Assembly: GCA_037367405.1 (NCBI GenBank)
Contig: JAZKJV010008883.1
Span: 682,001-746,000, forward strand
Reading direction: 5' to 3'
Length of the DNA: 64,000 nt
Source of the DNA: Ottelia alismoides
Lineage: Eukaryota > Streptophyta > Magnoliopsida > Alismatales > Hydrocharitaceae
The notes beneath the pieces are model-generated. The model saw nothing but the letters and a program-made list of their open reading frames with translations, searched no databases and was not told the DNA's origin. The translations under genes and the position numbers were made by a program. Shown here one piece after another: positions 1 through 11,950 of the stretch (its first letter is position 1; each line of letters opens with the position of its first letter).

Positions 1-387
1 AGAAGGAGAGGCATCATATTTAGGGGCCCCATCAGGACCATCCAAGGATCTTTTCTCAGGGAGTTGAGAAGAGAAGGAGGATACGATTGCATCATCAAAA
101 ACATGGAGATATCTCAGATTCTATGGAGGTCCTTGCACCTCTGAGTGTGGCGGCTACCACTGCATCTTCTTTTCCACAACCTATAGTAGATAGTTTTGAT
201 TTTGATCCCATGTTGCATCAAAACGATTCATGTATAAAGAACTCAGTTTCCATTAAATCAAAGAATGATCTTTCAGTTCAAGATTCAGATTCTTCATCTT
301 ATGTTTCCCCTTTCTTCCATCCCTTTCCCCTGTGCTCCTACAGGAGGAAAGCGCATCAAAAAGATTCAGAAAGATGACCCCGATATG
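1..387 (+). pseudogene. Element B1: gag-protease spacer, left part (Athila-type remnant)
   Basis: This is the end of gag and the linker before the protease of a decayed Athila-type element. It aligns base for base, with scattered differences, to 26307-26695 in element B2 (shared stretches around GGGGCCCCATCA, GATCTTTTCTCA and the Ser/Asp-rich reading frame at 87-377). The reading frame is broken and no catalytic motif lies in this part. The sequence stops abruptly at 387, where element A begins, and resumes at 20376 with exactly the bases expected from B2 (GATATG-GCAC). It is therefore one half of a target split by insertion. The left end of B1 lies outside the window. Confidence 0.85.
383..387. 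repeat. Left target-site duplication of element A (ATATG)
   Basis: ATATG directly precedes the LTR start TGATGAA and is repeated directly after the 3' LTR end at 20376-20380. Element B2 has a single ATATG at the matching uninterrupted site, which confirms the duplication. Five bases is the usual size for Ty3/gypsy integrases. Confidence 0.95.
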
Positions 388-3300
388 TGATGAACCCTCA
401 TTTCATCACCTTTATTCTATCATTTTGGCCTCAAAAACCCCAGCAAATCCATGTAAATAGCATTAATTTGTACATAATAGCATTCATGATTCATTGCATT
501 AAGTATACATTAAATAAGGTTTTTTATGCCAAAATTATAGAATAAAGAGAAGAAAAGAAAAAGGAATAAAATATTGCAGATATTTTATGACCTGAACCCC
601 GAGACCAAGGCCAGCATGGAATTGGTCGACAAGGAATAAAGTAGGGGGAGATAAGGGCCAATAGTACAATAAATACCTCATTTCTTTATTCATTTATTTA
701 TGTTTTTTGACATCTATTTTGTATATAATTATTCATTCATCAAATAAAGAAACTTTGTACATGAAAGTTGTAGATAAAAATGTAAATAAAAATACAAAAT
801 TGAGTTTGTGTAAAAATAATACACAGTGTACATTTTATACCCAGAATAAAAAGCCAAAATCTCAACTTCACAGACCCATATCTTGCAAATAAAAACTCAA
901 AATCAACCAAATCACTTTAATTGTGTATAGCTTTTCAAGAAGTATTTAATAAAATTGGTTTCATAATTTTTGGAGTTCATCTGTGAAAGTTAGGTTTTTG
1001 GCCTTCATTGTGCACTCTGCCTGATTAAAATATTCAATATATTCATTGTCCATTATTTTTAGCAAATTATATTTTTAGAATTTTGTAAATAATGCATATA
1101 ACAACTGTACATATTGAAATTAGAATAAAACTAAAAAGGACTTCTAAAATAAAATAAGTAAATGCAGGATAATAGGCATAATACGTATGCCAAGTATATA
1201 TCTAAATAAAGAAGGAAAATATTCTTTAATTCTTTCATATTTTTATAATGTTGCAAATATTACATATAATTCATTAGAAATACAAATCTAGAATAAAAAC
1301 AAATAAAATACATTAAATAAATAAAGTATATATATAATATATAGGTAAAAGACCTATAAGTATACCTACATATACATATACCTATTTATTTAAAGATGAA
1401 AATAAACTCATAAAAATCCAATAAAAATACGCTCACACTCACAAAAATAAATTATAATTTTATAAAATAAGACAATAAAATAATAAAATAAAATAAACAA
1501 ATTAAAAATAAAATACACAAAATACATGTAAATATATACATATACACATTATTAAAATAAAACTACAATAAAAACACTTCAAAAAATTAAATAAAAATCG
1601 TAAATAAATACTACATGAAATAATACACATTTTTTATTTTATAAGGAAAAAATAATAAAATCATTTACTAAGTCAAATAAATCATTTTAGAATAGGGTTT
1701 CCTATTTTGTCTTCTAGCGGCCGAGGTAGACCAATGGGGCGCCAGCCCTTGTTGACCGCCCGGTCAACTGTCCCATCCGGGACCTGGCGTCTCTGAACTG
1801 TCATTTCCCTTGATTTCTTCCCTTTTTTACAGCCATCTCGTCCATCGATCGAGCTCGCTTTCCTCACAAGAAATGATCTCTGATGATAACTGATACCCGC
1901 CGATAACTTAGATCAACTTGATACTCATTGGATTAATCAATAAACGCCGGTCAATAAGGCTCCAGGCTAATGTCTATAAATAAGAAGCTTCTCCCCCCTC
2001 CTCAAATTTAGCCAATTTAATCCACCCAAAAGCCCTGATTTCGATCCTAGAAGGTTCCTCGTGACAGGGGGGTGTTCCAGCACCTCGAATCGGCTGGAGG
2101 AGGGAAAATTTTGACGCGGCGGAGCTCCGGCGTCCGTCCTGCTCCCTGGTGGCCCCCAGGTATAAGAGTTGTCTCTTTTATGCATTTTAGGTAGATTTTG
2201 ATTCTAGCTTTTCGTTCCAGATGTTAGTTTAGCTTTTAGATCAATAGTGTAGCTTAAAATCCAAAAATCGAAGTTCGTCGGAGTTCCGCTCCGGTGACTT
2301 CTTCACTGTGACATCAAGTGTATCCGACCGCCACGTTCATCCCACTTCATTCCCCATCGTATTCTCCATCGATCGCTCATCTTCGTTCAACCAAGGACCC
2401 CCAGTCCTTGCGAATCGGAGCTCCACCTCTGCCTCTCGTCGGAGCTCCTCCGCCTCACTCCATCTTGCTGCAGAGCTTCAAAACCCGGGGTCGAGGAGGT
2501 ATCCCTCGCACCCCCGGTTCTTCCTATGCAGGTCCAGCGAAGAAAGGAGCCCATCTGGACTCGATTCAAACCAGGAAAAGGTTCCTGGAGGTTCCGACCT
2601 TCATCGACCTCGTCCGAGCCCTTTGGACCTCCAGGAGCCATGGCGAGACCATCAGTAGACGCGAAAGGCTTCCAGCTACGTTCAGACCATCTCAGATGCA
2701 CGGGAGATGCCTGGAGGAGCCTAAGCTTCTCGATCGAAGCTCGCTGTGCGCGAGCTTCTTCCCTGTTCTTCCAGGGGGCTCCAGCGCCGTCAGATCAGGA
2801 GGCCCGGCCCAGATCGCATAGGAGCCATCTGATGAAGACACGCACTGATCGTCAGATCGTCAGATCCGGTATCCGCCGTCGGACGAGCGACGCGTGTCCA
2901 AGTGAAACCCTCATCGCCGTCCGTCATCGCCTAAATAAGGGGTAAATTCCTTATTTTACCCCAATTCTTTTTGTATTTATTATTCACCCCTGTAAATAAA
3001 AGTTGAAGATTATTTTAGCGTCAAAATTTTGCATGGACCCCCCTGTATTTTCATGAAATAGCTTTGAGGTCCAGTCCACGTCACCTCACGTGTACCCCCA
3101 CGTGAGGTGGCTAAATTCCACAAGCACCCCTGTACGTTTGTAAATTTGCTTTGAGTCCATAAAATAAAATTTCTAGTGTAATACTTTGTGAAAATTTGTA
3201 GTAAGGACCCTGGACTTTTGGAAATTACATGTTGGTCCATGTGGGTGCGGAGCACGTGTAGTCCCACGTGTTGGATATTTTGCGCAAGTACCCCTGGCGG

Positions 3301-4621
3301 GTTTTGTCTTTTGTGTTAACCCTTAAAATTGCAGAACATGTGTTATAACTTTGGTAATATTGCACTGAAGCCCCTGACTTTATTTTTATTTGCAAAAATG
3401 CCCCTGCCAGGCTATAAATTTTTGTATGCTTTATCCATTTATTCTATGCCTCATAGTAACTTGAAAAAAACTTGCAAAAATGGATATAAGCTCCTGTTAG
3501 TTTACCCTTGCACGCCATATGTTTAGATTTTAATGTTATTGCATTTTTGCATTTATTAAAAATCAAAAACATGCATTTTATTTACTGTATAACTTATAAA
3601 ATGCCAAAAAAATAGTAAAACACCTCGAAAAGATCCAAAAAAAATTAACTATGGTCTATTTTATCCCAATTAAGTCTTAGTCCAAAAATCATTAAAAATC
3701 GCAAAAGAAAAACCTTAAAAATTCAAAAATACTCAAAAACTTTTAAAAAATATAAAAATTCTAGTAACCCTAAAAATTGCAAATTCAAGTTCCGTAGTTT
3801 CTATATTTTAACCTCTTTACTTAAAAATGGTTTGGAAAATTTTTGTGGCTGGGTGATATTTTTAATTCCCTTTTTACTCCCAGCCAGTAGCTACTCCACT
3901 ATTTTGCTTTGTTTCAGTATTTTAAAATACCAAAAATATGTTGAAAAATGCCCAAAAATCACAAAAATAGTAAAAAATAATGAAAATGCCAAAAAGACTT
4001 TATTTCTGGATTTTTGACTATTTTTGTACATTTTTATAAATATTGTATCACCCCTCTCTCTACATTATATATATATTACCTTATTGAAAAAGAAAAAATA
4101 TTATATATATATATATGTATTTATTAATGTATAACAATGTGAGAATTAAATTAATATATATATATTATATACATATATCTATGATTATATACATATGTAT
4201 GTATTAGATGCTTTATACATACCCTTTATGGGTATATCTCTATATATTCATATTCTATAAATTATATAGAGATATATTACATAACTATATTATTAGAATA
4301 AAATAAAAAATAAATAAATAAAAGTATAAAAAGATAAAAACCCACAAAAATAGGATTCACACAAGGATGACTCTGTGGTACATGCACATCTTAGGCTACT
4401 GCACTTTTGTATTGCTCTCTGTGGTTCGACCTCTACATGCTTGTTCACTATGCATTTTGTGGTAGAGTAATAAATCTTAATTCACATTTTGGGACTTAAT
4501 CTATTCATTCTTTTATTGTGGGTTAATTGCTGATTAACATGGGTGTTATGCGAGCGGTCGCTTCAGCGACACTATATATATATATCATTTATTGTGACCC
4601 TTGCGGAATACCCGGTTATCA
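388..4621 (+). repeat. Element A 5' LTR
   Basis: This 4234-bp LTR starts TGATGAA and ends TTATCA. It matches 16091-20375 along its length, and more distantly 59581-63519 (element F). The first 1.7 kb is very AT-rich. A GC-rich island (about 1690-2940) contains the TATA box and probably the transcribed leader of the RNA. The last 1.3 kb is again AT-rich and ends in two small inverted repeats (GTTAAT/ATTAAC at 4522-4538 and GTCGCT/AGCGAC at 4557-4570) just before the primer site. A long inverted repeat, GGTTCCTGGAGGT (2580-2592) with ACCTCCAGGAGCC (2627-2639), is kept in the 3' LTR and partly in F. Open frames in the GC-rich part look accidental. Confidence 0.95.
1975..1982 (+). promoter_or_regulatory. 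TATA box in element A 5' LTR
   Basis: TATAAATA lies at the left edge of the GC-rich island of the LTR and is kept at 17677-17684 in the other LTR. The same octamer occurs on the minus strand in the LTR of element C, in a similar setting. Transcription would start about 30 bases downstream, which would make U3 about 1.6 kb and R+U5 about 2.6 kb. The start site itself is inferred. Confidence 0.6.
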
Positions 4622-4623
4622 GA

Positions 4624-4641
4624 TGGCGCCGTTGCCGGGGA
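4624..4641 (+). other. Primer-binding site, complementary to tRNA-Asp
   Basis: TGGCGCCGTTGCCGGGGA begins two bases (GA) after the LTR end. It is the complement of the last 18 nt, including CCA, of plant tRNA-Asp(GUC), the primer typical of the Athila lineage. It would prime minus-strand DNA synthesis. Confidence 0.93.
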
Positions 4642-6963
4642 GAAATGAGCATAGCCTATTTTATTTTGTCATTCTTGTGTAAATTTCGAGTCATCATTGA
4701 TTTTGTGAGAAGCTATTTCCAATGTAATTAATCACCATGCTTTACTGATTTATTTATTGTGATTAATTTATATCTGTTTTATTTGATTGATTGAGCTATA
4801 CTAATTCCATCTTTTTGTGACTTTGATGCGAGGACCCGCCACGCGAGGATGGTTTCCTAGGGAGCCAAGGCAGCCGAGCTTGGAGGACGTTGGTCTTCAC
4901 CTCATGACCATTTGGAGAGAGCATCAAGGAAGCAAAGAGATGGGTATTAGATAGGTATAGAACACTTAGGGTTATTTTTGTAATTTATGGTGAGAGAGAC
5001 AATTTTGGAATGTAATTAACAGGACTCTACTCTTCACAATGAGGTCCAGTGCCCGAGTGATTGTTCACCTGGGGGCCTCATCGCGGTTTTTCGAGTTTTC
5101 CATCGCTTTCTTTTCTTTGTTTTCCGAAGTATTTGAGCTTCCCGCCTTTATTTTACTTTGTTTTGTGTGCTTGGAGTCCCTAGATGTAGGTTGCTTGATT
5201 CGGTAGCTAGGTCCAAACATTAATAAGAATGCTTGTTCCTATAGTCTACTTCGTATGGATCTAGTCTAACTTAAACAAGTCGTTCATTTGTCTTTTATCT
5301 CTTGTGCCACAGCGAGCCCCTTAAAGCGCTATCTCCTAAACTCAAGTGTGTTGAGCAGAGGAGGGGTGAGCCAAGACCGGACCATTCAGAGCAAAAGATG
5401 AATGAGCGACTTATGGTTCTTCACGCTAATAGTAGCTAATGTTTAGGGCGATTTTGTGCCTTGCATACCGACATGTAGATAGGTTTAAAAATTCTGTTTT
5501 GCATACCGCATGGAGAGAGCTGGGATGCACTGTAAGTCTTCTAACTCAGCATGCATCATTCGGTTCAATGGTGAGATTTCCATCATGGAACCACTTGCAC
5601 GGCTTTTCCACTATCTCCCTCTGATTTTGAGCACCTAGGACTTAAATGAGAATCTACAAAAACGATAGGCGCTGGTATGAAAACAGACTCAAAAAAAGTG
5701 AAAACCCAAAAATTAAAACAAAGGGACTGCTAAATAAACTTTGACCTTAATTAAAATCCGTAATGGACTATCATTGTACCGGGTTCATAAAGCCCTCATT
5801 ATTTTCAGGTACCTTGGAGGGAGACCAAAACCCTACTCCCTTGAGCGAGTGCGACCCCCTAAGGATTAAAGCCAAAAACCTAGTCTGCAACTGCCTTGTG
5901 TATCGCCTGGATTTCCGAAGTAGTGGCGCTTCTATCGTACATAGGCGAGTAGGGCTTGGTCACCAATGATGACTCTCTGTTTTGTAGAGCATCGACCCTG
6001 TCCGAAGTATTGAGCATAGGCCACGCCTTCATGGGGGTGTCTGTCTCATTGTCCTGCGTCCGAGTAGGTTCTTGCACGCTCACGGGTGATTCCGTTACGA
6101 GTGAGAACTGAAGTATTCGTTTCGCCTATCGGCTTCCTCTCTCTATTTCTTTGGCTGAGTAGGGATCCAGGAAGGGTTACAAGGACTCCAAAAAGTATAG
6201 ACTACAGGTTACACAGGAGGAGGACAAGTACGGGATACTCTTCTGGCAGTACTCTCTCCTATAGGGTAGTGTACTAAGGACTTGTTATAAGATATGCCTG
6301 GAATCACAACTCTAAAAATGAAAAGATAATAAATAGCCGAACTTTCACGGCTTCACATGGCGTGAGTTGGTGAACCCGATTTTGTATTGTGTATGTATGG
6401 ATCTAGATTAAGGTTCAAAGATCAAGTCCCGCGCCTTTGCGCACATTTTGTTGTTCCTCCCTTTGACCACCCCGCTCAACCGAGCCTCTCTACTGTTTTA
6501 CACTCCTTTTATTCCTCATTGACCATCGTATCTTTCTTCCAACATCCGATCTTCTCTTGTGCTTCGTGAAGTTGATCCATGGATGGTTTCCATCGGGACC
6601 GTGCCGACACCTACATCGATTACATGAACTCAACTCCGTCAATAAGTTCGAGGAGATTCCCGAGAACCCGATCTGGACTTTGCGAATCGATCTCCAGACT
6701 CCTCGTTTTCTACCTTTCTCTTGGCCACCCAATAAACTGGGATCACTTTTGTCCCGCCTTTGCCGTTGTGAATGGAAGTCGATTACAGTGTACATCCTTT
6801 TTCCATTCACAACATGCAGGGGTTGACCTGAATTCCAACTTCATCACGGCAACTGAACACAATTGCAAGTGATCTGATTTGGACTATCTCATTATGCAGA
6901 TAGAAGATAGAGCGAGCCCTGGAGACTACTCCGGAGTTTATTTCGTCCGACTCAGACCCTGAC
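4642..6963 (+). other. Element A 5' untranslated leader
   Basis: This is 2.3 kb between the primer site and the likely gag start, without a convincing gene. Short frames at 6086-6277 and 6557-6872 have no gag motif. Parts are conserved in other elements here: the block GATGCGAGGACC (about 4826) and the hairpin at 5039-5081 recur in F, and the block ending in AGCATGCATCATT (about 5430-5570) recurs in B2 (about 23910-24035). Such conservation in non-coding leader suggests packaging, dimerisation or translation signals. Confidence 0.7.
5039..5081 (+). other. Conserved leader hairpin (ATGAGGTCC / GGGCCTCAT)
   Basis: A nine-pair stem (one G.U) encloses a 25-base loop. The matching stem in element F (63898-63938) keeps the pairing although the closing T-A pair has become C-G, a compensatory change. 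A role in RNA packaging or dimerisation is a guess. Confidence 0.45.
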
Positions 6964-9629
6964 ATGGCTCCCGAAGGAAAGGGCAAGGGTCAGCAGCCAC
7001 TCCAACCAGAGGGACAGGTGCCAGACCAGAATCAAGTCAATGCACAACTACTGGCATCTATCTAGGCCATCCAGCAGCAGCTGACCGAGCAGGCCCTCAC
7101 GTAGACAACATTCCAAGATATGTTGAACGATATGATGAACCGAGACGATGGAGGAGGAGGCAGAGGCAGAGGAGGCAGAGGAGGAGGAGGTGGAGGTGGT
7201 GGTCCAGATGATGATCCAGAATTTCCACCACCACCCAAACCTACACTTAAAGAAACATACAATCCGGGAGATAGCCAGATGACCGAGTGGATCCTCATTC
7301 CACTGGTACACGCTCACTTTGAGCTGAAGCCCCGGTTCATTGCTCTTATCCCTGCATTCCTGGAAATACCAGTGAAGAGCCGTACATTCACCTGCAGCAA
7401 TTCTCCCGCATTTGCCGCACTACTCACAATCCCAATGTCCCTCTGGACATTGTCAAGATGATGGCGTTCCCCTTCAGCATACAAGACAAGGACCTCTATT
7501 GGGTCAACCATCTGGGGAAGTTTGTGACGACCTGGGAGGAGCTGAAGTCAGCCTTCCTGCACAAGTATTACCCTCTCGGTCGGCTCAACCAGATGCGAGT
7601 CCGAATTAGTAATTTCTCCCAAGGACCCCATGAGTCGATACATGAAGCATGGGAGAGATTCACTGACCTGCAGGAGAAGTGTCCCCATCATGATATTCCG
7701 AAGACCAGCTTGGTCCAGCACTTCTTTGGGGGACTGAACATTGAAAGCCAAAGGCTCGTTGACGCAGCATGTGGGGGTTCGTATTTCAACAAGGATGAAG
7801 ATGTAGTCTGGCAGATATTTGAAGAAATGGTCGAAGGAGAGGCCGCCCTCTCTTCATCCAAGGCATATCAGAAGCAGCCCCAGATCCTCTAGAAGAAAGT
7901 ACACATGGTAGCGTCCAAGGAGGCAGAGAGAGATGAGAGCTCCAACCTCAATATCATCGGGGGCCATCTCTCGAAAGTTGATATCATCGAAAAGCGATCA
8001 CAAGATCTGGAGAAACTCGCTCTGATCGAGAAGAGGACCCAGAACTTAGACAAGCTTAATCAGATCAACAAGTATCTTGAACTGTTGGTGGGCACCATCA
8101 ACTCTGTTCAGTCGGCAACACCATCCGAAGCTCTAGCTGAGAAGGAGGACGAGCAGCAACCGCAACATCAGCCTCAGTCGAGCCAGTAGCCACCGGTAGT
8201 CCAGCACGTATACTACGTGCAGGAACCCGACCAGGGCCAGCCGCAGCAGCAGATGGTTGTGTACAAACCAGAGTTTCTTTCAGGGCCTGATCGGGTTTTC
8301 CCACCATCACCACTGATTCAGGAAGTGAACGGGGTATGGACCAATGATGCACAGCTGACCCGTCCTATCGGACAACCCCAGGGTCAGCCACCTGCCAATC
8401 GGCTATACCACCAACCTCAGGGTGGTCGCTTTGGACTGTTTTCTCAGCCTAACCAGCAGTACCATCAACCTCCCTAGTATTCAAATCAATGGAGGCAGAA
8501 TCAGCCGTACCAGCAGCCGTAGTACCGCCACCCACAGCCGTATCACCAGTATGCGGCTGCTCCCTCTCAGCAATATCAGCAGTATCCTCCTCCCTCGTAT
8601 CAACAACTTCAACTTCTTGTACCACCCCAGCACCACCAGCAACAACCTCCACACCCATCTATGCAACAACAGCGTGGTCTGCACGTTGAACCCGCTGAAG
8701 TACCCCCTGCGAACCCCACCATGGATTGTCTGGCCCAGCTTGTCAAAGGGCTAGCGGAAATGACCAAGCGTCTTGACGACCTGACCGCCACCCGAACCAC
8801 CATCCCGGCTCAGGTCGAAGCCAACCCCAATAATTTCAAGAAAAAAGAGCAGGTAGATTGTGATGTCCTGTCCGTGTCTGACAATGATATTACTGCTTAT
8901 TCTAATGTTGTTACTCTCAGGAGCGGTAGGGCCTTGCCTCCTCCTGCCATCAAGATTGGGGTGAATAAAGAAACAGGTGGATCGTCATCTTCCGCATCAG
9001 CCGTGCCAGCTACAAGGGCGGGTGAGGAGGAAGAAGAAGGAGAAGCCAGTCCAGTCGTCGTGCATTTGCAGCAGCCTCAACTAAAAATTCAAAAAAATCA
9101 GCAAAACCAAAAACACCAAAAAGAAGTTTGCAGCCGAAGCAAAGCCGTGCCAGCATTGGAGGAGCCTCCAGAAGTAGCTGATCCCTCGCCAGCCGACGGA
9201 GTAGACGCTACCCTTTTTGATCGCCCTGCAGCATCAGTATGCCAAGATACAGTTTGTACTCCTTTTTGTAGTCCGGATGTACAACATTTGATGGGCGATG
9301 ATTTTGATGTAAATAATAACTCTAATTTTCCTGCCAGTGATGTACATATTCCTTTTCCTCATGCAATAGAAAAATCCAAAAAAATTGCAAAACGAAAAAA
9401 TGCATTGTCTGATCCAGGAGTTATGGAAATTTTAGATAAGCTGACTGTTGAGATTCCTTTGTTGAAGGCCGTGGAGTATATGCCAGCTGTAAAGAGAGGA
9501 CTAAAAGAGGCATGTACTAACAGGCATCGCTCAGCACAAGAAAATAGACGCCGAGAAGTAGAAAAGCACGTACTCTCCATGGCCACTGTTGCAGCCATCA
9601 GCAACCTCCCACAGAAGAAGCAAGATACG
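6964..9629 (+). pseudogene. gag: Element A gag (degenerate)
   Basis: This encodes the structural capsid/nucleocapsid-like polyprotein of the virus-like particle. A likely start is the ATG at 6964 (MAPEGKGKG). A Gly/Arg-rich run (7150-7200) precedes the plant gag core: FELKPRF (about 7318), WERFTDLQEKCPHH (about 7650), FFGGLN and LVDAACGGS (about 7725-7780). A charged coiled region with two similar units (IEKRSQDLEKL, IEKRTQNLDKL) lies near 7990-8060, followed by a Gln/Pro-rich segment (8150-8690) and VVTLRSGRALPPP (about 8905), a usual Athila gag-C-terminal motif. Stops lie at 7063, 7102, 7890, 8187, 8475 and 8520, all TAG. A one-base loss near 7360 moves the frame from that of 6964 to that of 7458. 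The frame then runs on into the protease without a gag stop of its own. Confidence 0.85.
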
Positions 9630-10238
9630 GGAGCACCTCTGATCAGTTGTGAGATTTTTGACCAGGTCTTCGAACGCACTCTCCTTGACAGTGGATCTTC
9701 CATCAACCTTCTGCCCTCATCTATAATGCAAGAATTTGGGCTGGGTCCGCTCAAGCAGACACGCATGATCCTTTAGTTTGCTGACCGATCCGTCAAGCGG
9801 CCCAGAGGTCTTTTGGAAGACATTGTAGTTAAAGTGTAGGAGATGCAATTCCCAGCCGATTTTGTAGTCCTTGATATGGACTCTCCTGCACCTCTCCTCC
9901 AGACCCCTATCATCCTTGGCCGACCATTTCTTCGTACTTCAGGTGCCGTGGCTCATTACGGGTCTGGAAAGATTACCTTCAGCTCAAACACCCAGCAAAT
10001 CACTATAAACATGAATAGAGAGCCGAATGCTACGACTGATGAGAGCCAGGCAGCATGCGAAGCAGACTGTGACTTTATTGCAGAGGTCAGAGACTCATCC
10101 TTATCATTGGACGATCCATGGACCCGAGAAATCCTCACCCTTGAGGAGGACTTGGAAAGCGCAGTTAGCTTATGCTCCGATGATTCGTGGGAGACAGATT
10201 CTCAGATGCAGATGCATCTCTTTGAGCATTCACTCTAG
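9630..10238 (+). pseudogene. pro: Element A retropepsin-type protease (degenerate)
   Basis: This aspartic protease would cut the Gag-Pol polyprotein. The active-site motif LLDSGSSINLLP (Asp at 9687) and the later ILGRPFLRTSGA (about 9920) mark the two halves of the fold. It is in the same frame as gag and pol. TAG stops lie at 9774 and 9837 within the domain and at 10236 in the acidic linker that follows. At 9774 the related B1 sequence has Gln (LQFADRS), so the stop is a CAG-to-TAG change; B2 and G carry TAA at the same codon. Confidence 0.85.
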
Positions 10239-11950
10239 ACCGAACATGATCAGCTTAGCACAGAACCGTTCGGCACATTACTGGGATCTCAGTAGAATGA
10301 TGAAGATGGTAGCAGCTTCAAGGAAGTACATCCCACCACCAGCATAGTCTCTTAAGTGACCGACAAGTTGGACAGGTCAAAACCAGAACTCAATCCACTT
10401 CCTGCAGGCCTGAAGTATGCTTTCCTTGCGGGTGAAGAACAAATGTACCCGGTCATCATCAGCAGCAGGCTGAATCCGGATCAGGAATCTCGTCTTCTCG
10501 AGGTTCTAGAGATGAACCGCAAGGCACTTGGTTGGAGCGTATCAGATCTTCATGGGATAAATCCAGCCTTATGTTCACACCACATCTATCTAGAAGAAGA
10601 TGCCAAGCCGTCCTGCGAATTCCAAAGAAGGTTGAACCCTAACCTCCGGGACGTCGTCATGAAAGAAATAACGAAATGGTGTGATGCAGGTTTCATTTAT
10701 CCCATCTCCGACTCAAAATGGGTAAGCCCACTGCTTGTAGTTCCAAAGAAATCTGGGCTTACCGTGGTTACAAATGATAAAGGAGAGGAAATATCCACTC
10801 GGGTACCAACATCCTGGCGGGTGTGTGTTGACTACCGCCGTCTTAATGCAGCAACTAAGAAGGACCACTTCCCCTTGCCATTCATCGATCAAGTTCTGGA
10901 AAGATTAGCAGGCAAGGAGTTCTTCTGCTTTTTGGATGGGTACTCCGGGTACAACCAAGTGGAAATCGCCCCTGAAGATCAAGAGAAGACTACCTTCACT
11001 TGCTCGTTCGGTACCTACGTCTTCAAGAGAATGCCCTTTGGATTATGCAACGCACCTGCAACCTTCCAAAGATGCATGTTAGCAGTCTTCACCGAGATGG
11101 TAGGCAGTTTTCTCGAGATGTTCATGGACGACTTCTCTGTCTATGGTGATAGTTTCGATTCTTGTCTTGCGCACCTAAACAGAGTGCTTCAGAAGTGCCG
11201 AGAAGTCAATTTAGTGCTTTCATGGGAAAAGAGCCACTTTATGGTCACTGAAGGCAATGTGCTGGGCCACGTCGTTTCCAAACGTGGCATGGAAGTCGAC
11301 CAGGCAAAGGTGGATGTTATTTCAAATCTCCAGCAACCTCAGTCAGTGAAGAATGTGAGGTCATTCCTGGGGCATGTGGGATTCTACATACGATTCATCA
11401 AGGATTTCAGCCGCATTGCCCGACCTCTTACAAAACTTTTGTGCAAGGAAACAGAGTTCAATGTAGATCAGCATGTCCTCCTTGCTTTCAATCAGTTGAA
11501 GGAACTTATTACTCAGGCTCCAATCTTACAGCCGCCAGACTGGACTCTTCCCTTCGAGATAATGACCGATGTGTCAGACTTTGCAGTCGGGGTTGTTCTT
11601 GGGTAAAGGAAAGAAAAAGCGCCCTATGCCATTCACTATGCCAGCAGAAATTAGATGAAGCACAAAGAAATTATACAGTGATAGAGAAAGAATTGCTGGC
11701 TGTGGTTTTCGCCTTGAGAAGTTCAGATCCTATTTGTTAGGATCAAAAGTCACAATTTTTACAGACCACTCTGTTATCCGGTACCTACAGCAGAAGAAGG
11801 ATGCCAAGCCAAGACTGATTCATTGGATCCTTCTCCTCCAGGAATTCGATTTGGAAATCAAGGACAAGCCTGGAGTTCAAAATGTGAAAGCAGACCATCT
11901 CTCCAGAATAGAGCAGCATGAGCCTCCTCTGAACAATGCACCTATCACAG
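10239..11950 (+). pseudogene. pol: Element A reverse transcriptase and RNase H (degenerate)
   Basis: RT would copy the element RNA and RNase H would remove it from the hybrid. After a linker with stops at 10293 (TAG) and 10353 (TAA) there is a clean stretch to 11603. It contains the entry block around PKKSGLTVVTND, WRVCVDYRRLN, KDHFPLPFIDQ, FLDGYSGYNQ, MPFGLCNAPATFQ and the catalytic FMDD (11121-11132), then SFLGHVGFYIRFIKDFS. RNase H begins with MTDVSDFAVG (Asp at 11568) and shows [11 protein letters not shown] and [14 protein letters not shown] at 11604 and single-base losses near 11641 and 11716 break RNase H. The motif set is that of Athila rather than of chromoviruses. Confidence 0.92.

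Noticed and set aside
2157..2166. CAG/GTATAAG splice-donor-like word in the A LTR leader, also in the 3' LTR
   Set aside because: A single short consensus match with no identifiable acceptor or spliced reading frame; not enough to call an intron.
2308..2945. Overlapping open frames of 116-167 codons in the A LTR (repeated at 17992-18641)
   Set aside because: They lie in the GC-rich LTR island, where stops are rare by composition. Several frames are open at once, the frames are not kept in the related LTR of F, and no domain is recognised.
4624..4641. Possible tRNA-Asp gene
   Set aside because: Only the 18-base complement of the tRNA 3' end is present next to the LTR, with no cloverleaf; it is a primer site.
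7048..7317. Antisense proline- and serine-rich frames
   Set aside because: These are the reverse complement of the Gly-rich run in gag.
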